Shown one piece after another: positions 9,869 through 18,747 of a DNA stretch of 64,000 bases; the stretch's first letter is position 1; every line of letters starts with the position of its first letter. The notes beneath the pieces were generated by a model. That model was not told the DNA's origin. It searched no databases and saw only the letters and a program-made list of their open reading frames with translations. Origin of the DNA: Rhodococcus jostii RHA1 (GTDB lineage: Bacteria > Actinomycetota > Actinomycetes > Mycobacteriales > Mycobacteriaceae); assembly GCF_000014565.1 (NCBI RefSeq), contig NC_008268.1, forward strand, positions 2,232,001 through 2,296,000. Reading direction: 5' to 3'. Both the position numbers and the translations under genes were made by a program.

Positions 9869-10398
9869 CCGCACGCATTCCACCCGGACGCCTGAAGGAA
9901 CTCGGCCCCGTCAACTGGGTGTTGTGGCGAATCATCTCCCGTGTCGCCGGTGTGCCGGACGCACATCTGTTCAGCACGGTGGGCCGCACGAGGGGCCTCT
10001 TCCGTGCGTGGCTGCAGTACTCCGGCAAGCTGATGCCGGGCGGGCAGATCTCCCGGTACGAGACCGAACTGATCATCCTTCGCGTGGCACACCTGCGGAA
10101 GTGCGGCTACGAGATGGATCACCATGTGCGCCTCGGACGCCGGGCAGGCGTCACCCCGGCGCTCCTCGAACAGGTGCTGGAAGGTCCGGGTGCGGAGGGC
10201 TGGGACGCGCGCCGCCGCGCCATCCTCACCGCCGTCGACCAACTCGTCACCACCGACAACCTGGACGATGCCGCGTGGTCGGCGCTGAGCATCCACTTCG
10301 ACGACCGCCGGATGATCGAATTCTGCTTTCTGGTGACCCAGTACGACGCCCTGGCCACCACCATCGGGACTCTGAGGATCGAACGCGACTATTCGTAG
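9865..10398 (+). CDS. carboxymuconolactone decarboxylase (AhpD-like) family protein
   Basis: 177 residues with a GTG start overlapping the SDR stop. The central block YETELIILRVAHLRKCGYEM followed by DHHVRLGRRAGV is the CMD/AhpD helix pair; a single Cys (KCGYEMDHH) takes the place of the CxxC of true AhpD, so peroxidase-type chemistry is unlikely. Such proteins often travel with dehydrogenases in catabolic clusters. Its exact reaction cannot be deduced. Confidence 0.8.
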   Translation: MTARIPPGRLKELGPVNWVLWRIISRVAGVPDAHLFSTVGRTRGLFRAWLQYSGKLMPGGQISRYETELIILRVAHLRKCGYEMDHHVRLGRRAGVTPALLEQVLEGPGAEGWDARRRAILTAVDQLVTTDNLDDAAWSALSIHFDDRRMIEFCFLVTQYDALATTIGTLRIERDYS

Positions 10399-10431
10399 GT
10401 TCCGCATCGCGTAGAGAAGAGGAACGGCCGC

Positions 10432-11871
10432 ATGACATCCGCTACCGAAGAAGTCCGTTCCGAGAAGGGACTGGCGCGGGTCGCGCAGTCGCTGGCCGGC
10501 TGGACGGAGAAGTGGTTTCCGGACGCCTACGTCTTCGCGCTCGTCGGCGTCTTCGTCGTCTCGGTGGCCGCACTGGCCAACGGTTCGTCTCCGCAGACGG
10601 TCGTGGACGCGTTCGGTGACGGTTTCTGGGATCTGACGGCGTTCACCCTGCAGATGGCGATGGTGGTGCTGACCGGATACGTCGTCGCCACGTCCCCGCC
10701 GGTCGCCCGGCTGATCGATCGCCTGGCACTGGTGCCTCAGTCGGCGCGCACCGCAGTCAGTTTCGTCGCGTTCCTGTCCATGTCGGTCTCCTTCCTGAAC
10801 TGGGGGCTCAGTCTGGTGTTCGGCGGGCTGCTCGCCCGGGCGATCGCCCGCCGATCCGACCTGCGAGTGGATTACCGTGCGCTCGGCGCGGCGGCCTTCA
10901 TGGGTCTGGGCGCCGTGTGGGCGCTCGGCATGTCCTCGTCCGCCGCGCAACTGCAGGCCACCGCCGCGTCCCTGCCGCCGGCGCTGCTGGAGATCACCGG
11001 CGTCCTCGACTTCGGGACCACCATCTTCACCTGGCAGTCGCTGCTGATGTGCGTGATCATCATCGCCCTGACCGTGGTCATCGCCCACTTCTCCGCGCCG
11101 AGGGGTGCGGCCGTCACCACCGCACAGGATCTGGACGTCGACCTCGACGACCGGCCGAAGGAGGTGGCACCCCGAACGCGACCGGGAGAGTGGCTCGAGT
11201 ACAGCCGGATCCTGCCGGCGCTGGCCGGTCTTATGACGTTGGGGTGGCTGATCTCCCAGCTGGTGACCAAACCCGTGCTCACCGTCGTCAGTAGCCTGAA
11301 CGCCTATCTGCTGGTCTTCCTCATGCTGGGATTGGTGCTGCACGGGACGCCGCGCAAGTTCCTGCAAGCCGTCGCGCTGGCCGTCCCCGCCACTGCGGGC
11401 ATCCTGGTCCAGTTCCCGCTGTACGCCGCGATGGCCGCGATCCTCACGAAGGCCGAGGGCAGAAACGGCCTCACCATCTCCGAGCACCTGGCCGAGTTCT
11501 TCACGAACATCGGCAGCGGCGGAGGCTTCACCGTCGTCATCGCCCTCTACACGGTGGTGCTGGGTCTCTTCGTGCCGTCCGGAGGCGGAAAATGGCTGGT
11601 CGAGGCGCCCTACGTCATGCAGTCGGCCACCGACGTCGGGATGAACCTGGGCTGGACGGTCCAGGTGTACAACGTCGCCGAGGCGCTGCCGAACCTGATC
11701 AACCCGTTCTTCATGCTGCCCCTCCTCGCGGTGCTGGGGCTCAAGGCGCGCGACCTGGTGGGATTCACGTTCCTGCAGTTCATGTTCCACCTGCCGGTGG
11801 TCCTGCTCCTGGTGTGGTTGCTCGGGACGACGTTCGAGTTCGTGCCCCCGGTGCAGCCCTCCTCACCGTGA
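10432..11871 (+). CDS. short-chain fatty acid transporter, AtoE family
   Basis: 479 residues with about 11-12 membrane helices. WTEKWFPDAYVFALVGVFVV, SMSVSFLNWGLSLVFGGLLA and FVPSGGGKWLVEAPYVMQ match the AtoE/TIGR00366 short-chain fatty acid carrier family. It probably imports or exports a short carboxylate across the inner membrane. A GAAGAGGAACG ribosome site precedes ATG. Together with the SDR and CMD genes it makes a three-gene insert between the urt genes and the urea carboxylase. The regulator at 1711, a RamB/PrpR relative, also belongs to the acyl-CoA world. Confidence 0.85.
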   Translation: MTSATEEVRSEKGLARVAQSLAGWTEKWFPDAYVFALVGVFVVSVAALANGSSPQTVVDAFGDGFWDLTAFTLQMAMVVLTGYVVATSPPVARLIDRLALVPQSARTAVSFVAFLSMSVSFLNWGLSLVFGGLLARAIARRSDLRVDYRALGAAAFMGLGAVWALGMSSSAAQLQATAASLPPALLEITGVLDFGTTIFTWQSLLMCVIIIALTVVIAHFSAPRGAAVTTAQDLDVDLDDRPKEVAPRTRPGEWLEYSRILPALAGLMTLGWLISQLVTKPVLTVVSSLNAYLLVFLMLGLVLHGTPRKFLQAVALAVPATAGILVQFPLYAAMAAILTKAEGRNGLTISEHLAEFFTNIGSGGGFTVVIALYTVVLGLFVPSGGGKWLVEAPYVMQSATDVGMNLGWTVQVYNVAEALPNLINPFFMLPLLAVLGLKARDLVGFTFLQFMFHLPVVLLLVWLLGTTFEFVPPVQPSSP

Positions 11872-11962
11872 CCCGGTTCGCGCGGCCCGTGAGAGGTCTT
11901 ACTAACCCACGCTTTACCTCGAGAAATCTCGGTGAAACACCCCGTCCTTAGCGTATACAACC

Positions 11963-14900
11963 ATGTCCACAGGGATGAATACGCCGCCGATCGAGTACTC
12001 CTTCGACACTCTGCTCGTCGCGAACCGGGGCGAAATCGCCTGCCGCATCATGCGATCCGCGCACATCCTCGGGCTGAAGACGGTCGCGGTGTACTCCGAC
12101 GCCGATTCGGCGGCCGCGCACGTCGAGATGGCCGACGTCGCCGTCCGGCTGGGCCCGGCTCCCGCCCACGAGTCGTATCTGCGCGCCGACGCCGTCGTGG
12201 AAGCCGCCCTGGCGACGGGCGCGGGCGCGATTCATCCCGGATACGGCTTCCTCTCGGAGAACGACACGTTCGCCGCGGCGACCGAATCCGCCGGGATCGC
12301 GTTCGTCGGCCCCACCCCCGCACAGCTCCGCACGTTCGGGAACAAGCACACGGCGCGCGAGGCCGCCCGCGCCGTCGGCGTCCCGCTCGTCGCGGGCAGC
12401 GGACTCCTCGACTCCGTCGACGCCGCCCTGTCCGTGGCCTCCGACGTCGGCTATCCGGTGATGATCAAGGCGGTCGGTGGCGGCGGGGGCATCGGGATGC
12501 AGGCGTGCTTCGACGCCGCCGAACTCCGCGAAGCCTACGATCGCGTCCAGCGCCTCGCCCAGGCCAACTTCTCCTCGTCCGGGGTGTTCCTGGAGCGCTT
12601 CGTCGCCCGCGCCCGGCACATCGAGGTACAGGTGTTCGGCGACGGGCTCGGCCGCACGCTGAGCCTCGGCACCCGCGACTGCTCACTACAGCGCCGCAAT
12701 CAGAAGGTGGTCGAGGAGGCCCCGGCGCCCGGGCTCTCCGACGACGTGGTGGAACAACTGCTCAGCTCATCCCGCAGCCTCGCGTCGTCGGTGCACTACC
12801 GGTCCGCGGGAACCGTCGAGTTCGTCTACGACGTGGACCGCGGTGAGGCGTCGTTCCTCGAGATGAACACGCGACTGCAGGTCGAGCACCCGGTGACCGA
12901 GGAGGTCACCGGGGTGGACCTCGTCGAGTGGATGCTCAGGCTCGCCCGCGGGGACGGTTCCATGCTCGACGGGCTCCCCGACTCCGGACCCGAGATCAGG
13001 GGCACCGCCGTCGAGGCCCGTATCTACGCCGAGGACCCCGGCCACGACTACCGTCCCAGCGCCGGACGACTCACGGGGGTCGAGTTCCCGGCTCACACGC
13101 GGGTCGAGACGTGGGTCGACACGGGCACCGAGGTGAGTGCCTACTACGACCCGATGCTGGCGAAGGTGATCACCCGCGGGCACCGGCGCAGGGCGGCGTT
13201 CGCCGCCCTCGCGGAGGCACTCGCCGACACGCACATCTACGGGGTCCAGACGAACCTGCCCCAGCTGCGGCGGATCTGCGTCGCCGACACGGTTCTGGGC
13301 GCCGAGCACACCACGCAGTCGCTGGCCGATCTGCGGCCCACCGGCCGCCGCGTCGACGTGCTCCGCGCCGGGACGATGACCACCGTGCAGGACCATCCCG
13401 GCCGAATCGGACTGTGGGAGGTCGGAATTCCGCCGTCGGGACCGATGGACGACCTGTCGTTCCAGTTGGTCAACACCGCGGTCGGCAATCCGGTCGGCGC
13501 ACCGGGGCTCGAATGCACTCTGCAGGGGCCGCGACTCGTGTTCTCGGATGCCACCGTGATCTGTGTGGGTGGCGCGGACACCCCGGTCACTCTCGACGGC
13601 GAACCGGTCGCCCTGTGGGAACCGGTGGAAGCGCCGGCCGGATCGGTTCTCGACGTCGGCACTCCGGCGGACACCGGCCTGCGCACGTACGTCGCGTTCC
13701 GGGGCGGCATCGACGCGCCGCTGTACCACGGCAGCGCGTCCACGTTCACACTCGGCGGGTTCGGCGGCATCACCGGCAAGGCCGTCACCACCGGTGACGT
13801 GCTGGGACTCTTCGACGACTCGCTGTTCGAGAACACCGCGGGTCTCGGCGCACCGCATCCCGTCCCGGAGGACTCGCGTCCCGAGTTCACGCACGTGTGG
13901 CATCTCGCCGTCACCGAGGGACCGCAGCCGGCGCCCGCCTACTTCACCGACTCCGACATGGCGCAGTTCTACGACACCACCTGGAAGGTCCAGACCCACG
14001 CGAACCGGACCGGCCTCCGACTCGACGGCCCCAAGCCGGTCTGGTCCAGGACCGACGGCGGCGACGCCGGGCTGCACCCGTCGAACCTGCACGACAACCC
14101 GTACAGCATCGGAGCGCTCAACGTCTCCGGCGACACCCCGATCCTGCTCGGCCCCGACGGACCGAGCCTCGGCGGCTTCGCGTGCCCCCTCACCGTGGTG
14201 AAGGCGCACCGGTGGAAACTCGGACAGATCAGGCCCGGCGACGAAGTGCGGTTCGTCGCCGTCTCCGACGACGGTGCGCACGAGCTGCGGGCGTCGGATT
14301 CGTCGCGCAAACTGGATCTTCCGCCCACCGCAACCCGCTCGTCGAACAGCGACGGCGGGGTCCTGCGCCGCCTCCCGCCCGTACTGGACCGTCCCGAGGT
14401 CGCGTACCTCCGCGGCGGGGACGACAACATCCTCGTCGAGTACGGCGACCGGGAACTCGATCTCGGACTCCGCATGCGCGTCCACGCACTGTCGGAAGCG
14501 CTGGTCCGGCGTCGTGTCCCGGGCATCATTGACATCACTCCGGGTGTGCGCTCCCTGCACCTGCATTTCGACGCCGACGAACTTCCCGCCGGCCGGTTGC
14601 TGGACATCCTCCAGGACATCGAGGAACTGCTGCCCGCGACACACGATCTGGTGGTGCCGAGTCGCACGGTCCGGTTGCCGCTGTCGTTCGCCGACCCGTC
14701 CATCGCCGAGGCCATCGACCGGTACCGCAGCGGTGTCCGCGACGAGGCGCCGTGGCTACCGTCGAACACCGAGTTCATCCGGCGCATCAACGGTTTGGGC
14801 AGCGTCGACGACGTCCGCGACGCCGTGTTCGACGCCGAATACCTGGTGCTGGGGCTCGGCGACGTCTACCTCGGCGCACCACTGGCCGTGCCCCTCGACC

Positions 14901-15613
14901 CCCGGCACCGCCTGGTCACCACTAAATACAACCCGGCGCGCACGTGGACGCCGTCCGACGCGGTCGGGATCGGCGGCAAGTACCTGTGCGTCTACGGCAT
15001 GGAGTCGCCGGGCGGCTACCAGCTGATCGGGCGCACCGTCCCGATCTGGTCCGGTTACCGGCAGCACCGCCCCTTCGACGAGGGCACACCGTGGATGTTC
15101 CGGTTCTTCGACCGCATCGTGTGGGAACCCGTCACCCCGGAACAGCTGCGCGAATACCGCGAGCAGGCCGTCGCGGGGCGGTTCGACGCGGAGATCTCCG
15201 ACGGCACGTTCGCGTTCGCCGACCACCTGAAGTTCCTGCGGGACAACGCTCAATCCATCGCCGAGTTCGACTCCCGGCAGTCCGCGGCGTTCGAGGCGGA
15301 GAAGTCCGCGTGGCGCGCGTCGGGCGAATTCGACCGCGTCGAGCAGGCGCCCGCACCCGAGCCGTCGGCACGGGTCGACCTTCCGCCCGGGGCTGCCGTC
15401 GTCGAGGCTCCCATGGTCGGCACCGTGTGGCGCGTCGAAGTCGAAGCCGGGCAACGAATCGAACCGGGCCAGAACGCCGTGGTACTCGAGGCGATGAAAC
15501 TCGAGATGCCGGTTGCGTTCGCCACGTCCGGAACAGTCCTCGAAGTCCTCGTGTCACCGGGCGCGATCGTCGAACCGGGCACCCCCCTCGTCGTGATTGG
15601 AGCAGAAAACTGA
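11963..15613 (+). CDS. uca: urea carboxylase (biotin-dependent), possibly guanidine carboxylase
   Basis: 1216 residues. Domains in order: biotin carboxylase (residues about 12-460; FDTLLVANRGEIACRI, ATP-grasp glycine loop KAVGGGGGIGM), the KipA-like AHS2 domain (from about 470; GTMTTVQDHPGRIGLWEVG), the KipI-like AHS1 domain (about 820-1100), and a C-terminal biotinyl domain with EAMKLEM, Lys1179 being the biotin site. It carboxylates urea to allophanate with ATP and bicarbonate. The carboxyltransferase segment reads WTPSDAVGIGGKYLC with Asp999 where, from memory, eukaryotic urea carboxylases have Asn; Asp there has been linked to guanidine. The stop overlaps atzF (TGATG). An alternative ATG is at 11975. 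Confidence 0.9.
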   Translation: MSTGMNTPPIEYSFDTLLVANRGEIACRIMRSAHILGLKTVAVYSDADSAAAHVEMADVAVRLGPAPAHESYLRADAVVEAALATGAGAIHPGYGFLSENDTFAAATESAGIAFVGPTPAQLRTFGNKHTAREAARAVGVPLVAGSGLLDSVDAALSVASDVGYPVMIKAVGGGGGIGMQACFDAAELREAYDRVQRLAQANFSSSGVFLERFVARARHIEVQVFGDGLGRTLSLGTRDCSLQRRNQKVVEEAPAPGLSDDVVEQLLSSSRSLASSVHYRSAGTVEFVYDVDRGEASFLEMNTRLQVEHPVTEEVTGVDLVEWMLRLARGDGSMLDGLPDSGPEIRGTAVEARIYAEDPGHDYRPSAGRLTGVEFPAHTRVETWVDTGTEVSAYYDPMLAKVITRGHRRRAAFAALAEALADTHIYGVQTNLPQLRRICVADTVLGAEHTTQSLADLRPTGRRVDVLRAGTMTTVQDHPGRIGLWEVGIPPSGPMDDLSFQLVNTAVGNPVGAPGLECTLQGPRLVFSDATVICVGGADTPVTLDGEPVALWEPVEAPAGSVLDVGTPADTGLRTYVAFRGGIDAPLYHGSASTFTLGGFGGITGKAVTTGDVLGLFDDSLFENTAGLGAPHPVPEDSRPEFTHVWHLAVTEGPQPAPAYFTDSDMAQFYDTTWKVQTHANRTGLRLDGPKPVWSRTDGGDAGLHPSNLHDNPYSIGALNVSGDTPILLGPDGPSLGGFACPLTVVKAHRWKLGQIRPGDEVRFVAVSDDGAHELRASDSSRKLDLPPTATRSSNSDGGVLRRLPPVLDRPEVAYLRGGDDNILVEYGDRELDLGLRMRVHALSEALVRRRVPGIIDITPGVRSLHLHFDADELPAGRLLDILQDIEELLPATHDLVVPSRTVRLPLSFADPSIAEAIDRYRSGVRDEAPWLPSNTEFIRRINGLGSVDDVRDAVFDAEYLVLGLGDVYLGAPLAVPLDPRHRLVTTKYNPARTWTPSDAVGIGGKYLCVYGMESPGGYQLIGRTVPIWSGYRQHRPFDEGTPWMFRFFDRIVWEPVTPEQLREYREQAVAGRFDAEISDGTFAFADHLKFLRDNAQSIAEFDSRQSAAFEAEKSAWRASGEFDRVEQAPAPEPSARVDLPPGAAVVEAPMVGTVWRVEVEAGQRIEPGQNAVVLEAMKLEMPVAFATSGTVLEVLVSPGAIVEPGTPLVVIGAEN

Positions 15614-17358
15614 TGACTGTCGATGCCGTGAACCGCGGACAGACCACCCTCTCCCCCACCGCCCGTGTCGAGGACGCCTTCCGGCGGATCGCCGAGGTGG
15701 ACCGTCCGGAGGTGTGGATCACCCTCCGGCCCGCCGAGGACGTGCACGCGGATGCCGTTGCCGTGCAGGCCCGTCTCGACGCCGGCGAACACCTCCCCCT
15801 GGCCGGGAAGGTCGTGGCGGTCAAGGACAACGTCGACGTCGCGGGACTGCCGACGTCGGCCGCGTGCCCCGAGTTCGCCTACCTCCCCGACGTCACCGCG
15901 AGCGCTGTGCGCCGCCTGGTCGAGCAGGGCGCTGTGGTGCTGGGGAAGACGAACCTCGACCAGTTCGCGACCGGGCTGGTCGGGACACGCAGTCCGTACG
16001 GCGCCGTCCGGTGCTCGTGGGATCCCGAACGGGTGTCGGGCGGATCCAGCTCCGGTTCCGCCGTCGCCGTCGCCCTCGGCATCGCCGACATCGGAATCGG
16101 CACCGACACAGCGGGATCGGGCCGGGTCCCGGCCGCGTTCAACGGTCTCGTCGGAATCAAGGCGACACTCGGCGTCATCCCCGCCGACGGCGTGGTGCCC
16201 GCCTGCGTCGACTACGACTGCGTCACCGTCTTCGCCACCGAACTCGACACGGCCGTGACCGCCGCCCGCATCATGTCGGGCCCGGCGAGCGCGGACCCGC
16301 GGAGTCGCGCGTGGCCGTCCGACGTCCGCCTGGCGGCGCCCGCACAGCCGAGGGTCGCGATTCCCGCGGAAGAGAACCTCGCGCTGCTGACACCGGAGTA
16401 CCGCGCGGCGTTCGTCGCCACGGTGGCATCTTTGACGGACCGAGGTTTCTCCGTCGAGGCGGTCGACATCTCCCCGCTCCTCGACGCCGCCCGCCTGCTG
16501 TACGACGGCGCCGTCGTCGCCGAGCGGTACACCGCTGTCGGGAAGTTCCTCGACACCGCACCGGCGGGCGCCGATCCGGTGGTCACCGCCATCGTCGAGT
16601 CGGCGAGGAAGCCGGCGGGCCACGAGTTCGCCGCCGACCTCGACACGCTCACCCGCGTCAAGGCGCAGACGCGGGAACTGCTGGCCGGTTTCGACGGCCT
16701 CCTGCTGCCCACCACCACCGAACACCCGACCATCGCTGCCGTGCAAGCCGATCCGATCGACATCAACCGACGGATGGGCACGTACACGAACTTCTGCAAC
16801 CTGCTCGACATGGCCGCCGTCGCGGTCCCGGGCGCCCCGACCGCCACCGGCGACCCGTTCGGTGTCATGTTCGTGGTGCCGGCGTTCGCCGATCAGGTGG
16901 CCGTGGACCTCGCGGCCCGTCTCGTCGGTGCACCGGCGCCCACCCTCGTCGAGGACGGTGTGGAACTGGCTGTGTTCGGAGCCCACCTGCGCGGACAGCC
17001 ACTGCATTTCCAGCTCGAGGACATCGGTGCACGGTTCGTGGACACCGTCACCACCACGGACGCGTACCGACTCACCGCGCTCGCCACCACGCCGCCCAAG
17101 CCCGGCCTCGTCCGTCGCGGCCCCGGCGCCGGAGCGGCGATCGTCGGGGAACTGTTCCGGGTGTCACCCGCCGGGCTGGGCACCTTCCTCGCCGCACTAC
17201 CTGCCCCGATGGCGCTGACGAGCGTCGAATTGTCCGACGGCCGCGCCGTGGTCGGCTTCAGCTGCACCCACGACGCGGTCGACGGGGCCACGGACATCAC
17301 CGAGTTCGGCAGTTGGGTTGCTTACGCCCGTGAGTACTTGTCAACCGCCCGCGGTTAA
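15613..17358 (+). CDS. atzF: allophanate hydrolase
   Basis: 581 residues. The amidase-signature domain has Lys71 (VAVKDNVDVAG), the SGGSSSGSAVA loop with the cis-Ser at about 145, and the nucleophile Ser169 (GTDTAGSGRVPA). Downstream, from about residue 450, is the allophanate hydrolase C-terminal domain (AVFGAHLRGQPLHFQLEDIG) that finishes conversion of the decarboxylation intermediate. The reaction is allophanate to 2 NH3 and 2 CO2, the second step after the carboxylase. The ATG overlaps the carboxylase stop. The last eight codons and the stop lie inside a palindromic repeat (17328-17371), so the C-terminus YLSTARG is repeat-encoded. Confidence 0.93.
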   Translation: MTVDAVNRGQTTLSPTARVEDAFRRIAEVDRPEVWITLRPAEDVHADAVAVQARLDAGEHLPLAGKVVAVKDNVDVAGLPTSAACPEFAYLPDVTASAVRRLVEQGAVVLGKTNLDQFATGLVGTRSPYGAVRCSWDPERVSGGSSSGSAVAVALGIADIGIGTDTAGSGRVPAAFNGLVGIKATLGVIPADGVVPACVDYDCVTVFATELDTAVTAARIMSGPASADPRSRAWPSDVRLAAPAQPRVAIPAEENLALLTPEYRAAFVATVASLTDRGFSVEAVDISPLLDAARLLYDGAVVAERYTAVGKFLDTAPAGADPVVTAIVESARKPAGHEFAADLDTLTRVKAQTRELLAGFDGLLLPTTTEHPTIAAVQADPIDINRRMGTYTNFCNLLDMAAVAVPGAPTATGDPFGVMFVVPAFADQVAVDLAARLVGAPAPTLVEDGVELAVFGAHLRGQPLHFQLEDIGARFVDTVTTTDAYRLTALATTPPKPGLVRRGPGAGAAIVGELFRVSPAGLGTFLAALPAPMALTSVELSDGRAVVGFSCTHDAVDGATDITEFGSWVAYAREYLSTARG

Positions 17359-17371
17359 GAAGTACTCACGG
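17328..17371. repeat. convergent-gene palindrome, copy 1 (bidirectional terminator)
   Basis: Arms CCGTGAGTACTT and AAGTACTCACGG enclose inner arms AACCGC/GCGGTT. It lies across the ends of two convergent genes and holds both stop codons: TAA of atzF (17356-17358) and TAA of the minus-strand reductase (17357-17355). Two more copies occur at 42696 and 62874, also between convergent genes. Confidence 0.85.
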
Positions 17372-18212
17372 CAAGGACGGTGGCGGCGCGAGTCGAGTTG
17401 CGGCCGATCAGCTTCTGCAGGTCGCCACTCTCGGTGTCGAGAGCGCCGACGGCGACTCCCGCATCGGAGTCGGCGAGCATGCTCGCGATCGGTGCGGGCA
17501 GTCCGGCGCCCTCGAGCGCCGCGGCGTACTCAGCCTGCGGAAGGTCCTTGTACGACACAGGCTTTCCGAGGACGGAGGAGATGACCTCCGCCAGTTCGCT
17601 GTACGTCAGGCGCTCGTCGCCACCCAGCTCGTACACCTTGCCTGCCGGCCCGTCGGCGAGCAGGACCGCGGCGGCGGCCTCGGCGTAGTCCTTGCGGGCG
17701 GCAGCGGCGACGACACCCGTTCCGGCACTGCCGAACAGCGTACCGGTCTCGGCCGCGGCGGGAGTGCTGCCGAGGTAGTTCTCCCAGTACCAGCCGTTGC
17801 GGAGCAGCGCGAAGTCGATTCCGGACTGCGTCAGCCGGTCCTCCGTGGCACGGTGTTCGACGGCCAATCCGATCGGGCTGTTCTGCGCGTCGAGGATGCT
17901 GGTGTAGGCGACGAAGCCGACTCCGGCGGTGTTCGCGGCGTCGATCACGTTGGCGTGCTGGGCAACCCGCTGACCGACCTCGCTGCCGGAGACGAGCAGC
18001 AGCTTGTCGACGCCGGCGAAGGCGGACTCGAGTGCGGCGCGATCACTGTAGTCCGCCTGCCTGATCTCGACGCCCTTGTCGGCGAGGTCTGCGGCCTTGG
18101 CCGGGGTGCGGACGACGGCGACGATGTCGCCCGCGGGGGTGCCCTTGTCGAGTAGTGCCTCGACGACGAGTCGACCGAGGTGTCCGGTTGCTCCTGTGAC
18201 GGCGATGGTCAT
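17355..18212 (-). CDS. NmrA-like NAD(P)H-binding oxidoreductase (quinone reductase type)
   Basis: 285 residues. The N-terminal MTIAVTGATGHLGRLVVEAL is an atypical-SDR/NmrA dinucleotide-binding motif (TGATGHLG); the overall sequence resembles NAD(P)H:quinone oxidoreductase 2 (QorB/YtfG). It is transcribed away from an HxlR-type regulator, the common arrangement for such redox genes, which respond to quinones or electrophiles. The C-terminal VSTS and stop come from the palindromic repeat shared with atzF; the two coding regions overlap by four bases. Confidence 0.87.
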   Translation of the reverse strand: MTIAVTGATGHLGRLVVEALLDKGTPAGDIVAVVRTPAKAADLADKGVEIRQADYSDRAALESAFAGVDKLLLVSGSEVGQRVAQHANVIDAANTAGVGFVAYTSILDAQNSPIGLAVEHRATEDRLTQSGIDFALLRNGWYWENYLGSTPAAAETGTLFGSAGTGVVAAAARKDYAEAAAAVLLADGPAGKVYELGGDERLTYSELAEVISSVLGKPVSYKDLPQAEYAAALEGAGLPAPIASMLADSDAGVAVGALDTESGDLQKLIGRNSTRAATVLAVSTS

Positions 18213-18255
18213 GACGAACTCCTAGCGCGTGAGTGGGTGAGGTTGACTGTTCAAG

Positions 18256-18315
18256 CTCACTTATCATCATGCACTAATTTTTCGTAAGTGCAAATGTTAG
18301 AGTAAGCACTTCCTT
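18256..18315. promoter_or_regulatory. divergent promoter/operator between reductase and HxlR gene
   Basis: An AT-rich stretch in otherwise GC-rich DNA, with repeated CACTTA/TAAGTG/AAGCACTT elements and the imperfect dyad GCACTaattttt-cgtAAGTGC. HxlR proteins bind such sites between themselves and the divergently read target gene. The two start codons are 124 bp apart. Confidence 0.55.
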
Positions 18316-18336
18316 CGTGTGGGGTAGACTGGACGT

Positions 18337-18747
18337 ATGTCCGAGCTCGCACAGCCAGCACAGGAAGCCGAGGACGTCACCCTCGAGGCAGACGTCTTTG
18401 CACGCAACTGCGCGTCGCGCGAGACCCTGCAGACGATCACCGGTCGCTGGGGGGTGCTCGCACTCGCGGCGCTGACCGAGGGGAACTACCGATTCAGTGC
18501 ACTCCGCCGACGCGTCGACGGCGTCAGCGAGCGCATGCTGTCGCAGACGCTGCAGGCCCTCGAACGAGACGGCCTCGTCGTTCGCGAGGTGCTCGAGGCC
18601 ATTCCACCCAAGGTCGAATACAGCCTGACACCGCTCGGCGCCGAGGTCGGTTCACGCCTCATCGGCCTGATCGAACTGGTCGAATCGCGCGTGCCCGACG
18701 TTCAGGCAGCACAGGAGAAATACGACGCCGGACGCGGCGTCAGCTGA
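18337..18747 (+). CDS. HxlR-family transcriptional regulator
   Basis: 136 residues, a single winged helix of the HxlR type: ITGRWGVLALAALTEGNYRF, LRRRVDGVSERMLSQTLQAL and ALERDGLVVREVLEAIPPKV follow the family consensus (usually W..x..L..G..RF..L). No Cys is found in the position used for redox sensing in YodB/QorR, but Cys29 in FARNCASRETLQ is a candidate sensor. It probably controls the divergent reductase. Its end overlaps DUF5709 by 8 bases on the opposite strand. Confidence 0.88.
   Translation: MSELAQPAQEAEDVTLEADVFARNCASRETLQTITGRWGVLALAALTEGNYRFSALRRRVDGVSERMLSQTLQALERDGLVVREVLEAIPPKVEYSLTPLGAEVGSRLIGLIELVESRVPDVQAAQEKYDAGRGVS

Noticed and set aside
9259..11790. 843-codon minus-strand open frame
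   Set aside because: Antisense shadow of the SDR, CMD and AtoE genes; its translation is Arg/Glu/His-rich low-complexity typical of reversed GC-rich codons, with no ribosome site.
11872..11962. Guanidine or urea riboswitch before the carboxylase
   Set aside because: The 91-bp gap lacks the conserved ykkC elements and paired ACGR loops; only a weak CGAGA/TCTCG stem and a TATACA box are seen.
12767..14644. 625-codon minus-strand open frame
   Set aside because: Shadow of the urea carboxylase, whose plus-strand domains are unambiguous.
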